A DNA stretch of 6,543 nt from Moraxellaceae bacterium UBA2032 (GCA_002333125.1 DDBM01000041.1:1-6543); one strand, 5' to 3'. Shown: positions 1-5,173, counted from the first letter of the stretch. The notes: generated from the sequence alone by a model not told the origin. Made by a program: numbers and translations.

Positions 1-506
1 AACTGATCACCAATAACCCATGAGTTATGATAGAAATTTAGTTTAGCCCCACGATCTACAGTGATACCAAAGCCAAAAATTTCTTCCAATACTCTAGAAG
101 TCTCCTTAATAAAATCAACGTAAGCAGTCTTAGAAGTTTTAAGCCAAGTATCTTCATGGATTGTTATGTTTACCCAGTCAACAATTGAGCATTGTCCGTT
201 TGAAGGAGTACGCACAAGTACTTGCTTGACTTCACCATCCACCATCACCAGCTCAACAGCTTGGCTTTTCGGTGTATGGCTACTTTCCGTTACCCCCATC
301 TTATTAATGGGGGGGGCATCTATCTCCCCCGCGTTTTTGGTGGGGGGTGACATGCGAAGGCGAGCCTTTTCGCTTATGTCCCCCCCCTCTCCCGAACCAT
401 CAACCATAGAAGGCGCAGAAAAGAGCGAAGACTGTTCAAGAACAGCAGCAACAGAAGACTTCTTAGCCTTCAATTGATAACCCGTCGTGTTTTTCATGTT
501 GCCCAT
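1..506 (-). CDS. Replication initiation protein, N-terminal part (continues at 6543)
   Basis: This is the first 168 codons of the phage rolling-circle replication initiator. The frame runs off position 1 and continues in phase at 6543, so codon 169 (Phe) spans the join. I chose the ATG at 506-504 because GGTGGA lies 7 bases upstream; an in-frame ATG at 497-495 has only a weak ribosome site. Residues 1-83 are rich in Ser, Gly, Pro and Lys and look disordered. The folded part begins near residue 109 with VDWVNITI, a pattern typical of the start of the Rep_trans/replication initiation factor family (PF02486). It leads towards VCYGGQ just past the join. The gene is transcribed away from the regulator at 699. 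The homopolymer G/C tracts at 293-387 lie within the disordered part. Confidence 0.85.
   Translation of the reverse strand, partial: MGNMKNTTGYQLKAKKSSVAAVLEQSSLFSAPSMVDGSGEGGDISEKARLRMSPPTKNAGEIDAPPINKMGVTESSHTPKSQAVELVMVDGEVKQVLVRTPSNGQCSIVDWVNITIHEDTWLKTSKTAYVDFIKETSRVLEEIFGFGITVDRGAKLNFYHNSWVIGDQ
293..387. other. Cluster of G/C-tract hairpins inside rep
   Basis: Five homopolymer runs sit here: C5 (293-297), G8 (309-316), C5 (326-330), G6 (342-347) and C8 (380-387). They give at least three possible stems. CCCCCAT at 293-299 pairs with ATGGGGG at 307-313. G tract 309-316 pairs with C tract 326-330. A longer hairpin at 342-387 has GGGGGG/CCCCCC, ACAT/ATGT, GCGAA/TTCGC and GG/CC stems separated by small bulges around a CGAG loop. 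The first two compete for the same G run. The encoded protein stretch (about residues 40-72) is low complexity, so the DNA may be under structural selection. A rolling-circle origin or packaging signal is possible but unproven. Confidence 0.55.
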
Positions 507-530
507 AAATACATCCACCAAAGCCAAAAA

Positions 531-544
531 CAGTTACAAAACTG
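531..544. repeat. Short perfect inverted repeat in the rep leader
   Basis: CAGTT and AACTG are separated by 4 bases (CAGTTACAAAACTG). The element lies between the candidate rep promoter and the rep start, so it would form a small hairpin in the rep messenger or could be a protein site. It is short enough to occur by chance in AT-rich DNA. Confidence 0.25.
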
Positions 545-573
545 AAACAACTCAGAAGGACAAAAAACAATCA

Positions 574-629
574 TGTTATTTGTTCAAAAGTTATAAATTC
601 AAAGATACATAACTTATTCACAAATAACA
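574..629. promoter_or_regulatory. Four-half-site dyad operator between rep and regulator
   Basis: Two nested perfect inverted repeats share one axis at 601.5. The outer arms are TGTTATTTGT (574-583) and ACAAATAACA (620-629); the inner arms are AAGTTAT (588-594) and ATAACTT (609-615). Each side has a 4-base gap between arms. The result is four GTTAT half-sites, at 575, 590, 609 and 624, with 15 bases between the starts of the two on each side. The element occupies the divergent region between rep (minus) and the regulator at 699 (plus), where a lysogeny repressor operator is expected by analogy with rstR/rstA of CTX-phi. Binding by the 64-residue protein is an inference. Confidence 0.7.
590..595 (-). 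promoter_or_regulatory. Candidate -10 box of the rep promoter
   Basis: Read on the minus strand, this is TATAAC, five of six matches to TATAAT. It overlaps an inner half-site of the dyad operator, so repressor binding would block it. No convincing -35 hexamer is found at the standard spacing, so the call is weak. On the plus strand the overlapping TATAAA at 592-597 could equally serve the divergent regulator gene. Confidence 0.3.
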
Positions 630-698
630 ATGACAAACATTTAAAAGAAATAAGTATTAATATTCAAATGTAACTTTAAACTGCGGAAAGATGAAAAA

Positions 699-893
699 AT
701 GAGCAAAAATTACAGAATGCGCGACGAGGAGGTTGAGCTAATACAAAGGAAGATGATCAAACTAATCGTAGAGTCGCAAAAAAACATAAAAGAAAACGAC
801 ATACTTCACTGCCTAATAAATAAATACATAGGAGAAATAAGCGTTAAAGACGTTCTTGAATACAGAGAAAAGAATCTAGGAAAGGAAGACTAA
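699..893 (+). CDS. Small ribbon-helix-helix-like regulator (64 aa)
   Basis: This is probably a small DNA-binding repressor. The predicted pattern fits a ribbon-helix-helix fold of the Arc/CopG type: a short strand at residues 3-8 (KNYRMR), helix A at about 10-25, a turn near 26-32, and helix B at about 33-45 (DILHCLINKYI). A charged tail follows. GGAAAG at 685-690 lies 8 bases before the ATG and supports this start. The gene is divergent from rep, in the place rstR holds in CTX-phi, and lies directly beside the dyad operator at 574-629. I infer that it controls rep transcription and hence lysogeny. Codons are A-rich, opposite to the T-rich minus-strand operon. No specific family name is recognised, and the fold is judged by eye. 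Confidence 0.65.
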   Translation: MSKNYRMRDEEVELIQRKMIKLIVESQKNIKENDILHCLINKYIGEISVKDVLEYREKNLGKED

Positions 894-1047
894 AAGCGGG
901 TTTTTAGGGGGTGGGTGGGTTGAGAATCCCGACCGAAAGAAAAGACCACAAGGAATACAGCGCACTGGCAAGCACCAGCAAGAGCAAGAGTTTAATCGCG
1001 CCTTCTTTCTAGCTGAAGGGAATAATTAGGGACGATAATAAATATAT
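894..1047 (+). other. Non-coding stretch between the two regulator genes
   Basis: No convincing gene is visible here. The start holds a G-tract motif (898-919). Two short hairpins follow: CTGG/CCAG at 965-978 and CCTTC/GAAGG at 1001-1019. Neither is followed by a T run, so no standard terminator is supported. The middle part (930-1010) is richer in G and C than its surroundings and could hold an unrecognised RNA or origin element. Confidence 0.35.
898..919 (+). other. G-quadruplex-capable motif
   Basis: Four G runs (GGG, GGGGG, GGG, GGG) are separated by loops of 6, 1 and 1 bases. This satisfies the usual pattern for an intramolecular G-quadruplex on the plus strand. It begins 5 bases after the stop of the 64-residue regulator. 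It could affect transcript ends or strand-specific replication; no function is shown by the sequence. Confidence 0.55.
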
Positions 1048-1059
1048 GTGAGCACTCAC
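1048..1059. promoter_or_regulatory. Operator box 1, GTGAGCACTCAC
   Basis: This is the first of three identical 12-base near-palindromes (GTGAG-N2-CTCAC) upstream of the gene at 1155. It lies about 30 bases upstream of the -35 box. Box starts are 28 and then 23 bases apart. Confidence 0.7.
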
Positions 1060-1075
1060 AAATAGTTACAATTAT

Positions 1076-1087
1076 GTGAGCACTCAC
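1076..1087. promoter_or_regulatory. Operator box 2, GTGAGCACTCAC
   Basis: This is an exact copy of box 1 and ends two bases before the -35 hexamer at 1090-1095. A bound protein here would touch the RNA polymerase site. Confidence 0.7.
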
Positions 1088-1089
1088 TA

Positions 1090-1118
1090 TTTACTATCGT
1101 GAGCACTCACGTTATAAT
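1090..1118 (+). promoter_or_regulatory. Promoter of the second regulator gene
   Basis: A perfect -10 hexamer TATAAT (1113-1118) is preceded, at a 17-base spacer, by TTTACT (1090-1095), which matches TTGACA at four of six positions. Operator box 3 lies entirely inside the spacer, so the promoter should be strongly repressible. Transcription would start near 1125, about 30 bases before the gene at 1155. Confidence 0.7.
1099..1110. promoter_or_regulatory. Operator box 3, GTGAGCACTCAC, in the promoter spacer
   Basis: This is the third exact copy, located between the -35 and -10 hexamers. Occupancy would exclude RNA polymerase. It is the clearest sign that the array mediates repression, probably autoregulation by the downstream protein. 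Confidence 0.72.
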
Positions 1119-1124
1119 AGCACC

Positions 1125-1151
1125 ATGTTCAACAAACAACGTGAGTGCTAA
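1125..1151 (+). CDS. Possible 8-codon leader peptide
   Basis: ATG at 1125 opens an 8-codon frame encoding MFNKQREC and stops with TAA at 1149-1151, four bases before the regulator ATG at 1155. The ATG falls at the expected transcription start, 7 bases after TATAAT, so it would be translated from a leaderless transcript if at all. It may be chance. Confidence 0.2.
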   Translation: MFNKQREC

Positions 1152-1152
1152 A
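1141..1152. promoter_or_regulatory. Degenerate fourth operator box over the ribosome site
   Basis: GTGAGTGCTAAA matches the reverse complement of the operator box at 10 of 12 positions. It covers the region just before the ATG at 1155, and its GTGAG also provides the only ribosome-binding-like sequence there (9 bases from the start). It could be a weaker downstream operator. Confidence 0.45.
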
Positions 1153-1154
1153 AA

Positions 1155-1628
1155 ATGAAAATTGTTAAAAACGAAAATTTAATAAGCGGATGGGAAATTG
1201 TCGGAAAAGTAAGCGGAAAAAAAGAAGCTGATGAACTAAAAGAATTTTTAGAAGAAAGAGGTTTCATAAATTACTGCAAAAGAAGCGAACACGGAAAAAA
1301 CAAAATTAATTTGTTTTATGAAAACTATGAAAGAAAACTTTTTTGGATTTTAAAAGATTGTGCGATTTCAGTAATAGACCATTTGGAAAATGAGGATATG
1401 AACACAGAAATAGAAAAAATAAGGGAAGCAAAAAAGCCAATGACAGCGGCAGAACGCCAAGCAAAGGCAAAAGCAAAGCTGTTAAAAGATGGCGGAGCTA
1501 TAACAAAAGTGAAACTTACAAGCAAAGCAGCCGACCAGCTATCGACTCTTTGCTTTGAATGGAATATGAACAAAACAGAAGTAATAAATAAGTTACTGGA
1601 AGAACAAGAGCAAAGGCAATTAATTTAG
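1155..1628 (+). CDS. DNA-binding regulator with C-terminal ribbon-helix-helix domain (157 aa)
   Basis: The C-terminal part looks like a ribbon-helix-helix repressor: a basic Ala/Lys linker opening with MTAAERQAKAKAK (96-108), a strand at 116-121 (ITKVKL), helix A at about 122-136, a turn through NMNK, and helix B at about 140-150 (TEVINKLLEE). This arrangement resembles plasmid and phage CopG/Arc-type proteins. Residues 1-92 form a separate mixed alpha/beta, lysine-rich domain that I do not recognise; it may bind a ligand or partner or mediate oligomerisation. Three operator boxes and a strong promoter immediately upstream suggest autoregulation. The gene lies between the first regulator and attP, pointing away from the structural operon. 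A role in lysogeny or superinfection immunity is an inference. Confidence 0.65.
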   Translation: MKIVKNENLISGWEIVGKVSGKKEADELKEFLEERGFINYCKRSEHGKNKINLFYENYERKLFWILKDCAISVIDHLENEDMNTEIEKIREAKKPMTAAERQAKAKAKLLKDGGAITKVKLTSKAADQLSTLCFEWNMNKTEVINKLLEEQEQRQLI

Positions 1629-1641
1629 CGAGTATTAACAG

Positions 1642-1759
1642 TTATCGCATAATAGGCCATTATCGTTAAACGTCGTGTGTGTGAGATATTTTCACACACT
1701 CGACGTTCGCGCCCTGCGCGCCTTCGGTAACATAACGCCTGAACTACATTATGCGATAA
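1642..1759. other. CTX-type attP: two inverted dif-like Xer sites
   Basis: Site 1 has XerC-like arm TTATCGCATAA (1642-1652), a 7-base centre and XerD-like arm TTATCGTTAAA (1660-1670). Site 2, on the opposite strand, has the identical XerC arm (1759-1749), a 13-base centre beginning TGTA, and XerD-like arm TTATGTTACCG (1735-1725). The XerC arms share CGCATAA with E. coli dif (GGTGCGCATAA); the XerD arms resemble TTATGTTAAAT. As single-stranded DNA the two XerC arms pair perfectly over 12 bases, and the XerD arms pair over 8 with one bulged C. This matches the known folded attP of CTX-phi, which uses host XerC at dif. The position after zot and the absence of an integrase gene agree. Use in integration is inferred. 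Confidence 0.8.
1669..1707. repeat. Long stem-loop at the apex of attP
   Basis: Arms 1669-1684 and 1692-1707 pair at 15 of 16 positions around a 7-base loop (GATATTT). The arms contain AACGTCG/CGACGTT and GTGTGTGA/TCACACAC. A second small stem, CGCGC/GCGCG, follows at 1708-1720. The stem-loop lies between the two Xer sites and would cap the folded attP. It also lies downstream of zot and of the regulator, so it could end transcription from both sides, though no clear T run follows on either strand. A packaging-signal role is another possibility. Confidence 0.65.
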
Positions 1760-1767
1760 ATGTTTTT

Positions 1768-2823
1768 CTACATTGGTTTTGTTTTTGGTTGAGGATTTTG
1801 GTCTTTATTTGGAGCACTGGCGAGTTGTTGCGGTAACTGTTCAGACCTAAAGGGGTCAAATGGCATCCCGTCAGCATCAACAACAGCAGCACATTGATCT
1901 AATGGGACTGATAATGTTGAGCCTTGCTGCGTAACACAACGGCAAACCTCTTTTTGAAGTGACTTATGAAAAGAACGCATACAACCCGCAAAACGTGGAA
2001 AAGTAACAGGTTGAGCAACATCTTTATAATATGGCGAGGTATAAGGCATAGTTGGAATGACTGGAGTCATATCAGCAATAGTTAACGGTTTATCCTCAGC
2101 ATTAGCCAAAGATGAAGAATAAAGGCCGTTATTAGATGTAGTTTTTAAGTCAGAATCCAAAGCCGTGTTTGTTGGTTGAGTAACAGAATCACGATCTAAG
2201 GCATATTTTTCAACTAGACCAAAGCCCGAATAAGCAGAGACTGACGCGAGCACTAAAAGGACTACGCCAGCGATCAGCAGCTTACGCGGCACTTTGAATT
2301 TGTGTGTATCTACAGCAGTTGATTGATATTCTTTAAAAATATGCTTAGGTAATGAAACGTGTTTAATTTCAGCTTCTTGAGTGGCATGGTAATCGTTTGG
2401 ATCATCAACGCAACGTTGCCATGTTCTTTGAGCAATTAAACGAGAACCATACGCGCGGTGATAATGAATGTGTTCACCAACCAAACGCCTAAAATGTATG
2501 TCAATAAACATAGGATGCTGCGTGGTAACATAAAAGTCCAAGCCGCGATGCCTATGTGTTTCAAAATCAGTTATCCACTCAGGACTAATAGCATCCTTAC
2601 GCTTTGGCCTTAAAAACTGTTGAGCCTCATCACAGAAAATGACCGAACCATCTGGAAGATTAGGCCATTCTTCTAATGAATCAATTTTCTCTATGTTGTG
2701 TTTAGCATAATCTAAGCCATTTACAGGCGTTGCATACTTTGGACGATTCTCTATTTTTAAGAAAAAATCCAATGTAAAAGAAGTTTTACCCGCACCCGGT
2801 ACACCTGTAATTAAGTGGAGCAT
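1768..2823 (-). CDS. zot: Zot/pI-like phage assembly ATPase (351 aa)
   Basis: This inner-membrane protein would power extrusion of the virion, as pI does in Ff phages and Zot in CTX-phi. A Walker A motif GVPGAGKTS lies at residues 7-15, Walker B VIFCDE at 61-66, and TQHP at 101-104, the usual third motif of the family. One membrane span is at about 182-202. The periplasmic tail has four cysteines (281, 294, 296, 311) in the GC...CRC...C arrangement seen in many Zot proteins, and ends in a Pro/Gln/Lys-rich stretch. The start codon overlaps the stop of the upstream gene as TAATG, with GGTGG six bases before it, indicating coupled translation. It is the last gene of the operon. The name follows family usage; it does not imply a toxin. 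Confidence 0.95.
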   Translation of the reverse strand: MLHLITGVPGAGKTSFTLDFFLKIENRPKYATPVNGLDYAKHNIEKIDSLEEWPNLPDGSVIFCDEAQQFLRPKRKDAISPEWITDFETHRHRGLDFYVTTQHPMFIDIHFRRLVGEHIHYHRAYGSRLIAQRTWQRCVDDPNDYHATQEAEIKHVSLPKHIFKEYQSTAVDTHKFKVPRKLLIAGVVLLVLASVSAYSGFGLVEKYALDRDSVTQPTNTALDSDLKTTSNNGLYSSSLANAEDKPLTIADMTPVIPTMPYTSPYYKDVAQPVTFPRFAGCMRSFHKSLQKEVCRCVTQQGSTLSVPLDQCAAVVDADGMPFDPFRSEQLPQQLASAPNKDQNPQPKTKPM

Positions 2824-3158
2824 TAGCGGCCACCCGCCCCCGTTCCTACGCCTGAAAGTGAATTAGTTAAAGCTTTCATTGAAGCCGTAGCAAACTTAAG
2901 AGCCGCACCCGCAGCAATACAAGCAACCAACAACGACACATGACGAGAAACTTGGAAAAAATCAAAGAACTGTGCAACAACAGGCAATTGCGACGACCAC
3001 CCACCTATTGATGTTGCGTCAGTAATTGCACGTGTTGATAGTTGAGAAAACAAAGGCATGATAACAGTGGACATTAAATCATAAATTAAATAAGCCGCAG
3101 CCCCGCCAGCAATGAGCCTAAACAATGGCTCGAAGAAAATAGCTAACATTTTAAACAT
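2823..3158 (-). CDS. Ace/pVI-like minor coat or membrane protein (111 aa)
   Basis: This is a hydrophobic protein between the adhesin and zot, the place of ace in CTX-phi and of gene VI in Ff. Hydrophobic segments lie at about residues 10-35 (with the Gly/Ala stretch IAGGAAAYLIYD) and 72-92 (SLLVACIAAGAAL). The C-terminus is Gly/Ser-rich. I take the ATG at 3158 because AAGGG lies 7 bases before it and the adhesin stop is only two bases upstream. A longer frame from 3200 would overlap the adhesin by 40 bases and lacks support. It probably caps the virion end with pIII and aids release. Assignment rests on position, size and topology. Confidence 0.75.
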   Translation of the reverse strand: MFKMLAIFFEPLFRLIAGGAAAYLIYDLMSTVIMPLFSQLSTRAITDATSIGGWSSQLPVVAQFFDFFQVSRHVSLLVACIAAGAALKFATASMKALTNSLSGVGTGAGGR

Positions 3159-3160
3159 GA

Positions 3161-4693
3161 TTAGACCCTTATAAACGACGAGTAAAGGATGCGAAGACAA
3201 AGCAAGTTGACAATTAAATGCAGCAAAAAACGCATCAACTGAAACAAAGGACAGAGCTTGGAAATAGGCAAGACAACAGCTTTAGTCATTACTGTGACTG
3301 TAATATCAGCAGGGCAAGAACCAGCAGAAGCAGGAACTAAAAAGCCCTTAATCTCATTAATTTTTTGATTTAGTGAATCAGTTGCAGCCCCTACCCTAGC
3401 ATCGTTAGAATTAGTACCGACAGCATCATATTTAGCCGCCTCACCTTCTTTTAAACCTACTAAAGATTCTTGCAAATCACAGATAGATTTCCATTGTTGA
3501 AGAACTAGGCCACACTGAACAACATCACCTGTGCAAGTAGGAGGAGTTAGACATTTATCTGATCCAGTATAAGTACCATCAGGACACCCTGAACCTGTAG
3601 CATCCGTACAACCACCAGCACCACCACCGCCCGTTCCAGTACCCGTTCCAGTTCCAGTTCCAGTACCTGTACCTGTGCCTGTGCCTGTAGGACATTCACC
3701 GTTGACCAAAGCAGCACCGTTTGCACACTCGCCATTCATGGAACATGTACCATTGACAGGATCTGAACCATCAGGACAAGAACCATTACCACTTCCGCCC
3801 GTTCCCGTTCCCGTTCCAGTACCACAAACGCCATTGACAGCGGCAGAACCGTCAGGACAAGAACCCGAACCATCACCCGAATTTGCACCGCCCGAATCAG
3901 GGACGCAAACATAACCCGAACTATCGCCAGAACCGAAACTCCCCTTGGTTGTGCCGTCGGGACAAGTACCATCCTCAGTTGTTGGTGTAACGCCTGAAAA
4001 CTCTAGGGGAGCAGTACCAGTAACGGGAGCTTCATTGTCACCCGATGCGCCAGTATATGTATATTGAGATACACAAAAAGCTGGCGCACTAGACGAGCCA
4101 ATAGACGAAAGTTTAACTTTACCGCCTGATGAGTTCGTAGGTGATGAAGCAACGCAGCCACCTTGAACAGTAGAGGCGGCAGGAGTTTTAGAAAAAAAAG
4201 CTTTTCCATTAGAACAGGTAACACCAGTGGCTAAGTCACCGACGAAATGACCGCCTGCTGGACAGTTAGCAACGCCGCAAGAAGTCAACGCACTAACAAC
4301 AGAACCCTTATGAGGTAAACAGGGGTCAGGTACACAAGTAGCACTACACGCAGAATTTACAGCGAGAATATATCCGTCAGAACAATCTACATAATGAGCT
4401 TGAGCAAAATCAGAAGGAGAGCCAGTAGATGAGCTTTGAGTTCCGTCAGAATAACGAGTTATTGTAGTGAAAGAAGCAGACACGGAACCGCCTGATGCAC
4501 CACACGATGCGACTGAAGTATTATTATTCACAATAAAATCAGTAAAAGCAGAGCAAGCTTCGGATGTGCTTGAATAGCATACATTACTGACGAAAGGATG
4601 ATAGCCTTTATAGTAAGTGTATGTTTTTGCCTGTGAAATTTGACAAATAGTTAATAAAAAAAAGGATGTAAAAACCCTAAAAAAAACAGACAT
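3161..4693 (-). CDS. pIII/OrfU-like receptor-binding minor coat protein (510 aa)
   Basis: This is the probable virion tip adhesin that recognises the host receptor. A signal peptide covers residues 1-22, with cleavage after ISQA. A Cys-rich N-terminal region (39-207) follows. Next come repeated Cys modules of the form CPDG...C, at about 244-263, 279-290, 306-317 and 370-381, with a variant CANG...C at 323-334. Thr-Gly linkers lie at 292-299 and 336-355. The C-terminal part (385-510) has further Cys and a strongly hydrophobic stretch at about 471-506 that would anchor it in the membrane before assembly. GGAGGGG lies 5-6 bases before the ATG, a strong ribosome site. Neisserial phage TspB and other inovirus adhesins share the repeat-linker design. 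Sequence similarity beyond this layout cannot be judged here. Confidence 0.85.
   Translation of the reverse strand: MSVFFRVFTSFFLLTICQISQAKTYTYYKGYHPFVSNVCYSSTSEACSAFTDFIVNNNTSVASCGASGGSVSASFTTITRYSDGTQSSSTGSPSDFAQAHYVDCSDGYILAVNSACSATCVPDPCLPHKGSVVSALTSCGVANCPAGGHFVGDLATGVTCSNGKAFFSKTPAASTVQGGCVASSPTNSSGGKVKLSSIGSSSAPAFCVSQYTYTGASGDNEAPVTGTAPLEFSGVTPTTEDGTCPDGTTKGSFGSGDSSGYVCVPDSGGANSGDGSGSCPDGSAAVNGVCGTGTGTGTGGSGNGSCPDGSDPVNGTCSMNGECANGAALVNGECPTGTGTGTGTGTGTGTGTGTGGGGAGGCTDATGSGCPDGTYTGSDKCLTPPTCTGDVVQCGLVLQQWKSICDLQESLVGLKEGEAAKYDAVGTNSNDARVGAATDSLNQKINEIKGFLVPASAGSCPADITVTVMTKAVVLPISKLCPLFQLMRFLLHLIVNLLCLRILYSSFIRV
3629..3688 (-). repeat. Hexanucleotide repeat encoding (Thr-Gly)10
   Basis: Ten tandem 6-base units of the type ACNGGN encode residues 336-355 of the adhesin. 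Neighbouring units are identical in runs (ACAGGC twice, ACAGGT twice, ACTGGA three times), which suggests expansion by slippage. Changes in unit number would keep the reading frame and alter linker length. A shorter tract of four units lies at 3797-3820. Confidence 0.8.
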
Positions 4694-4720
4694 TTACACC
4701 CCTCCGATTAAATAGCAGTA

Positions 4721-4945
4721 TTAAAAAAACGCCGCTTTAATCCATTTAAAAACAACCGCAATACCCGCCAAAGTAATTAAGGCAGTACCTACCGCAGTAA
4801 TGCCGGAAGTACCGTCAGCAACTAAAGCTGTTGTAGTTGTGCCGAGATCAATTGCCGCTTGAGACGCGCCAGCAACCAACAAAGCAGATGTACCAACAAA
4901 AGTACGACCCATGATTTTGATAGTTGGTTTTTGTTCAACTTTCAT
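4721..4945 (-). CDS. Major coat protein precursor (pVIII/Cep-like, 74 aa)
   Basis: This protein forms the helical sheath of the virion. The precursor has a 30-residue leader with basic residues, a hydrophobic core and an ASQA cleavage site. The mature protein of about 44 residues starts AIDLG, has a single membrane span (about precursor residues 49-66) and ends in a basic DNA-facing segment FKWIKAAFF. This size and charge layout matches Pf- and fd-type coat proteins (46-50 residues). GGGGA lies about seven bases before the ATG at 4945, while an internal Met at residue 12 has no ribosome site. The ATG overlaps the upstream stop as ATGA. A stop 28 bases before the adhesin gene leaves no room for an obvious terminator. 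Confidence 0.93.
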   Translation of the reverse strand: MKVEQKPTIKIMGRTFVGTSALLVAGASQAAIDLGTTTTALVADGTSGITAVGTALITLAGIAVVFKWIKAAFF

Positions 4946-5160
4946 AATTTAATCCCCATTGTGTTTAGGATGATTTTAAAAACCGCCCACAATAATATGA
5001 GCGATAGAATAGCGATAATAAAATCGCCAGCTTGCTCACGAGTGGCTAACTGATAGACAGGCTCATCAACAGTTAGCCAACCCGTAGAACACGATAAACC
5101 GCTTTGGATACCATCATTAATCGTAACGATAGAACCATCACAGCGATGATAAGTAGTCAT
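4942..5160 (-). CDS. Small one-span minor coat protein candidate (72 aa)
   Basis: A polar N-terminal region of about 45 residues carries two cysteines (7 and 24) in the arrangement C-DGS...CSTGW. It is followed by one strong membrane span at about 46-66 (FIIAILSLILLWAVFKIIL) and a short tail. Small proteins with this Cys/Trp pattern and a C-terminal span are common just before the major coat gene in inoviruses and are thought to be tip proteins of the pVII/pIX type. No signal peptide is visible. GGGGG lies 5 bases before the ATG. The stop overlaps the coat gene start. The tip role is inferred from position and topology. Confidence 0.7.
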   Translation of the reverse strand: MTTYHRCDGSIVTINDGIQSGLSCSTGWLTVDEPVYQLATREQAGDFIIAILSLILLWAVFKIILNTMGIKL

Positions 5161-5173
5161 AGAAGCCCCCGAA

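Noticed and set aside
166..477. Plus-strand 103-codon open frame
   Set aside because: It lies fully antisense to the N-terminal part of rep, which is supported by in-phase closure of the circle and family motifs. The protein has no recognisable features.
1048..1110. CRISPR array
   Set aside because: Three 12-base repeats with 11-16 base gaps are far too short and irregular; their relation to the promoter shows operators.
1325..1573. Minus-strand 82-codon frame antisense to the second regulator
   Set aside because: The plus-strand gene has a promoter, operators and a domain pattern; the antisense frame is its A-rich shadow and lacks a start context.
1629..1767. Toxin or cargo gene after zot, as ctxAB in CTX-phi
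   Set aside because: The 139-base gap holds only the attP structures and no coding frame.
3159..3200. Longer start for the Ace-like gene at 3200
   Set aside because: It would overlap the adhesin by 40 bases; the ATG at 3158 has a better placed AAGGG and follows the stop by two bases.
3547..4224. Several open frames of 62-79 codons on both strands within the adhesin gene
   Set aside because: They are by-products of the repeat-rich, stop-poor adhesin sequence and give Val/Leu- or Pro-rich low-complexity translations without ribosome sites.
4859..5053. Plus-strand 64-codon frame
   Set aside because: It is antisense to the major and minor coat genes, both strongly supported.
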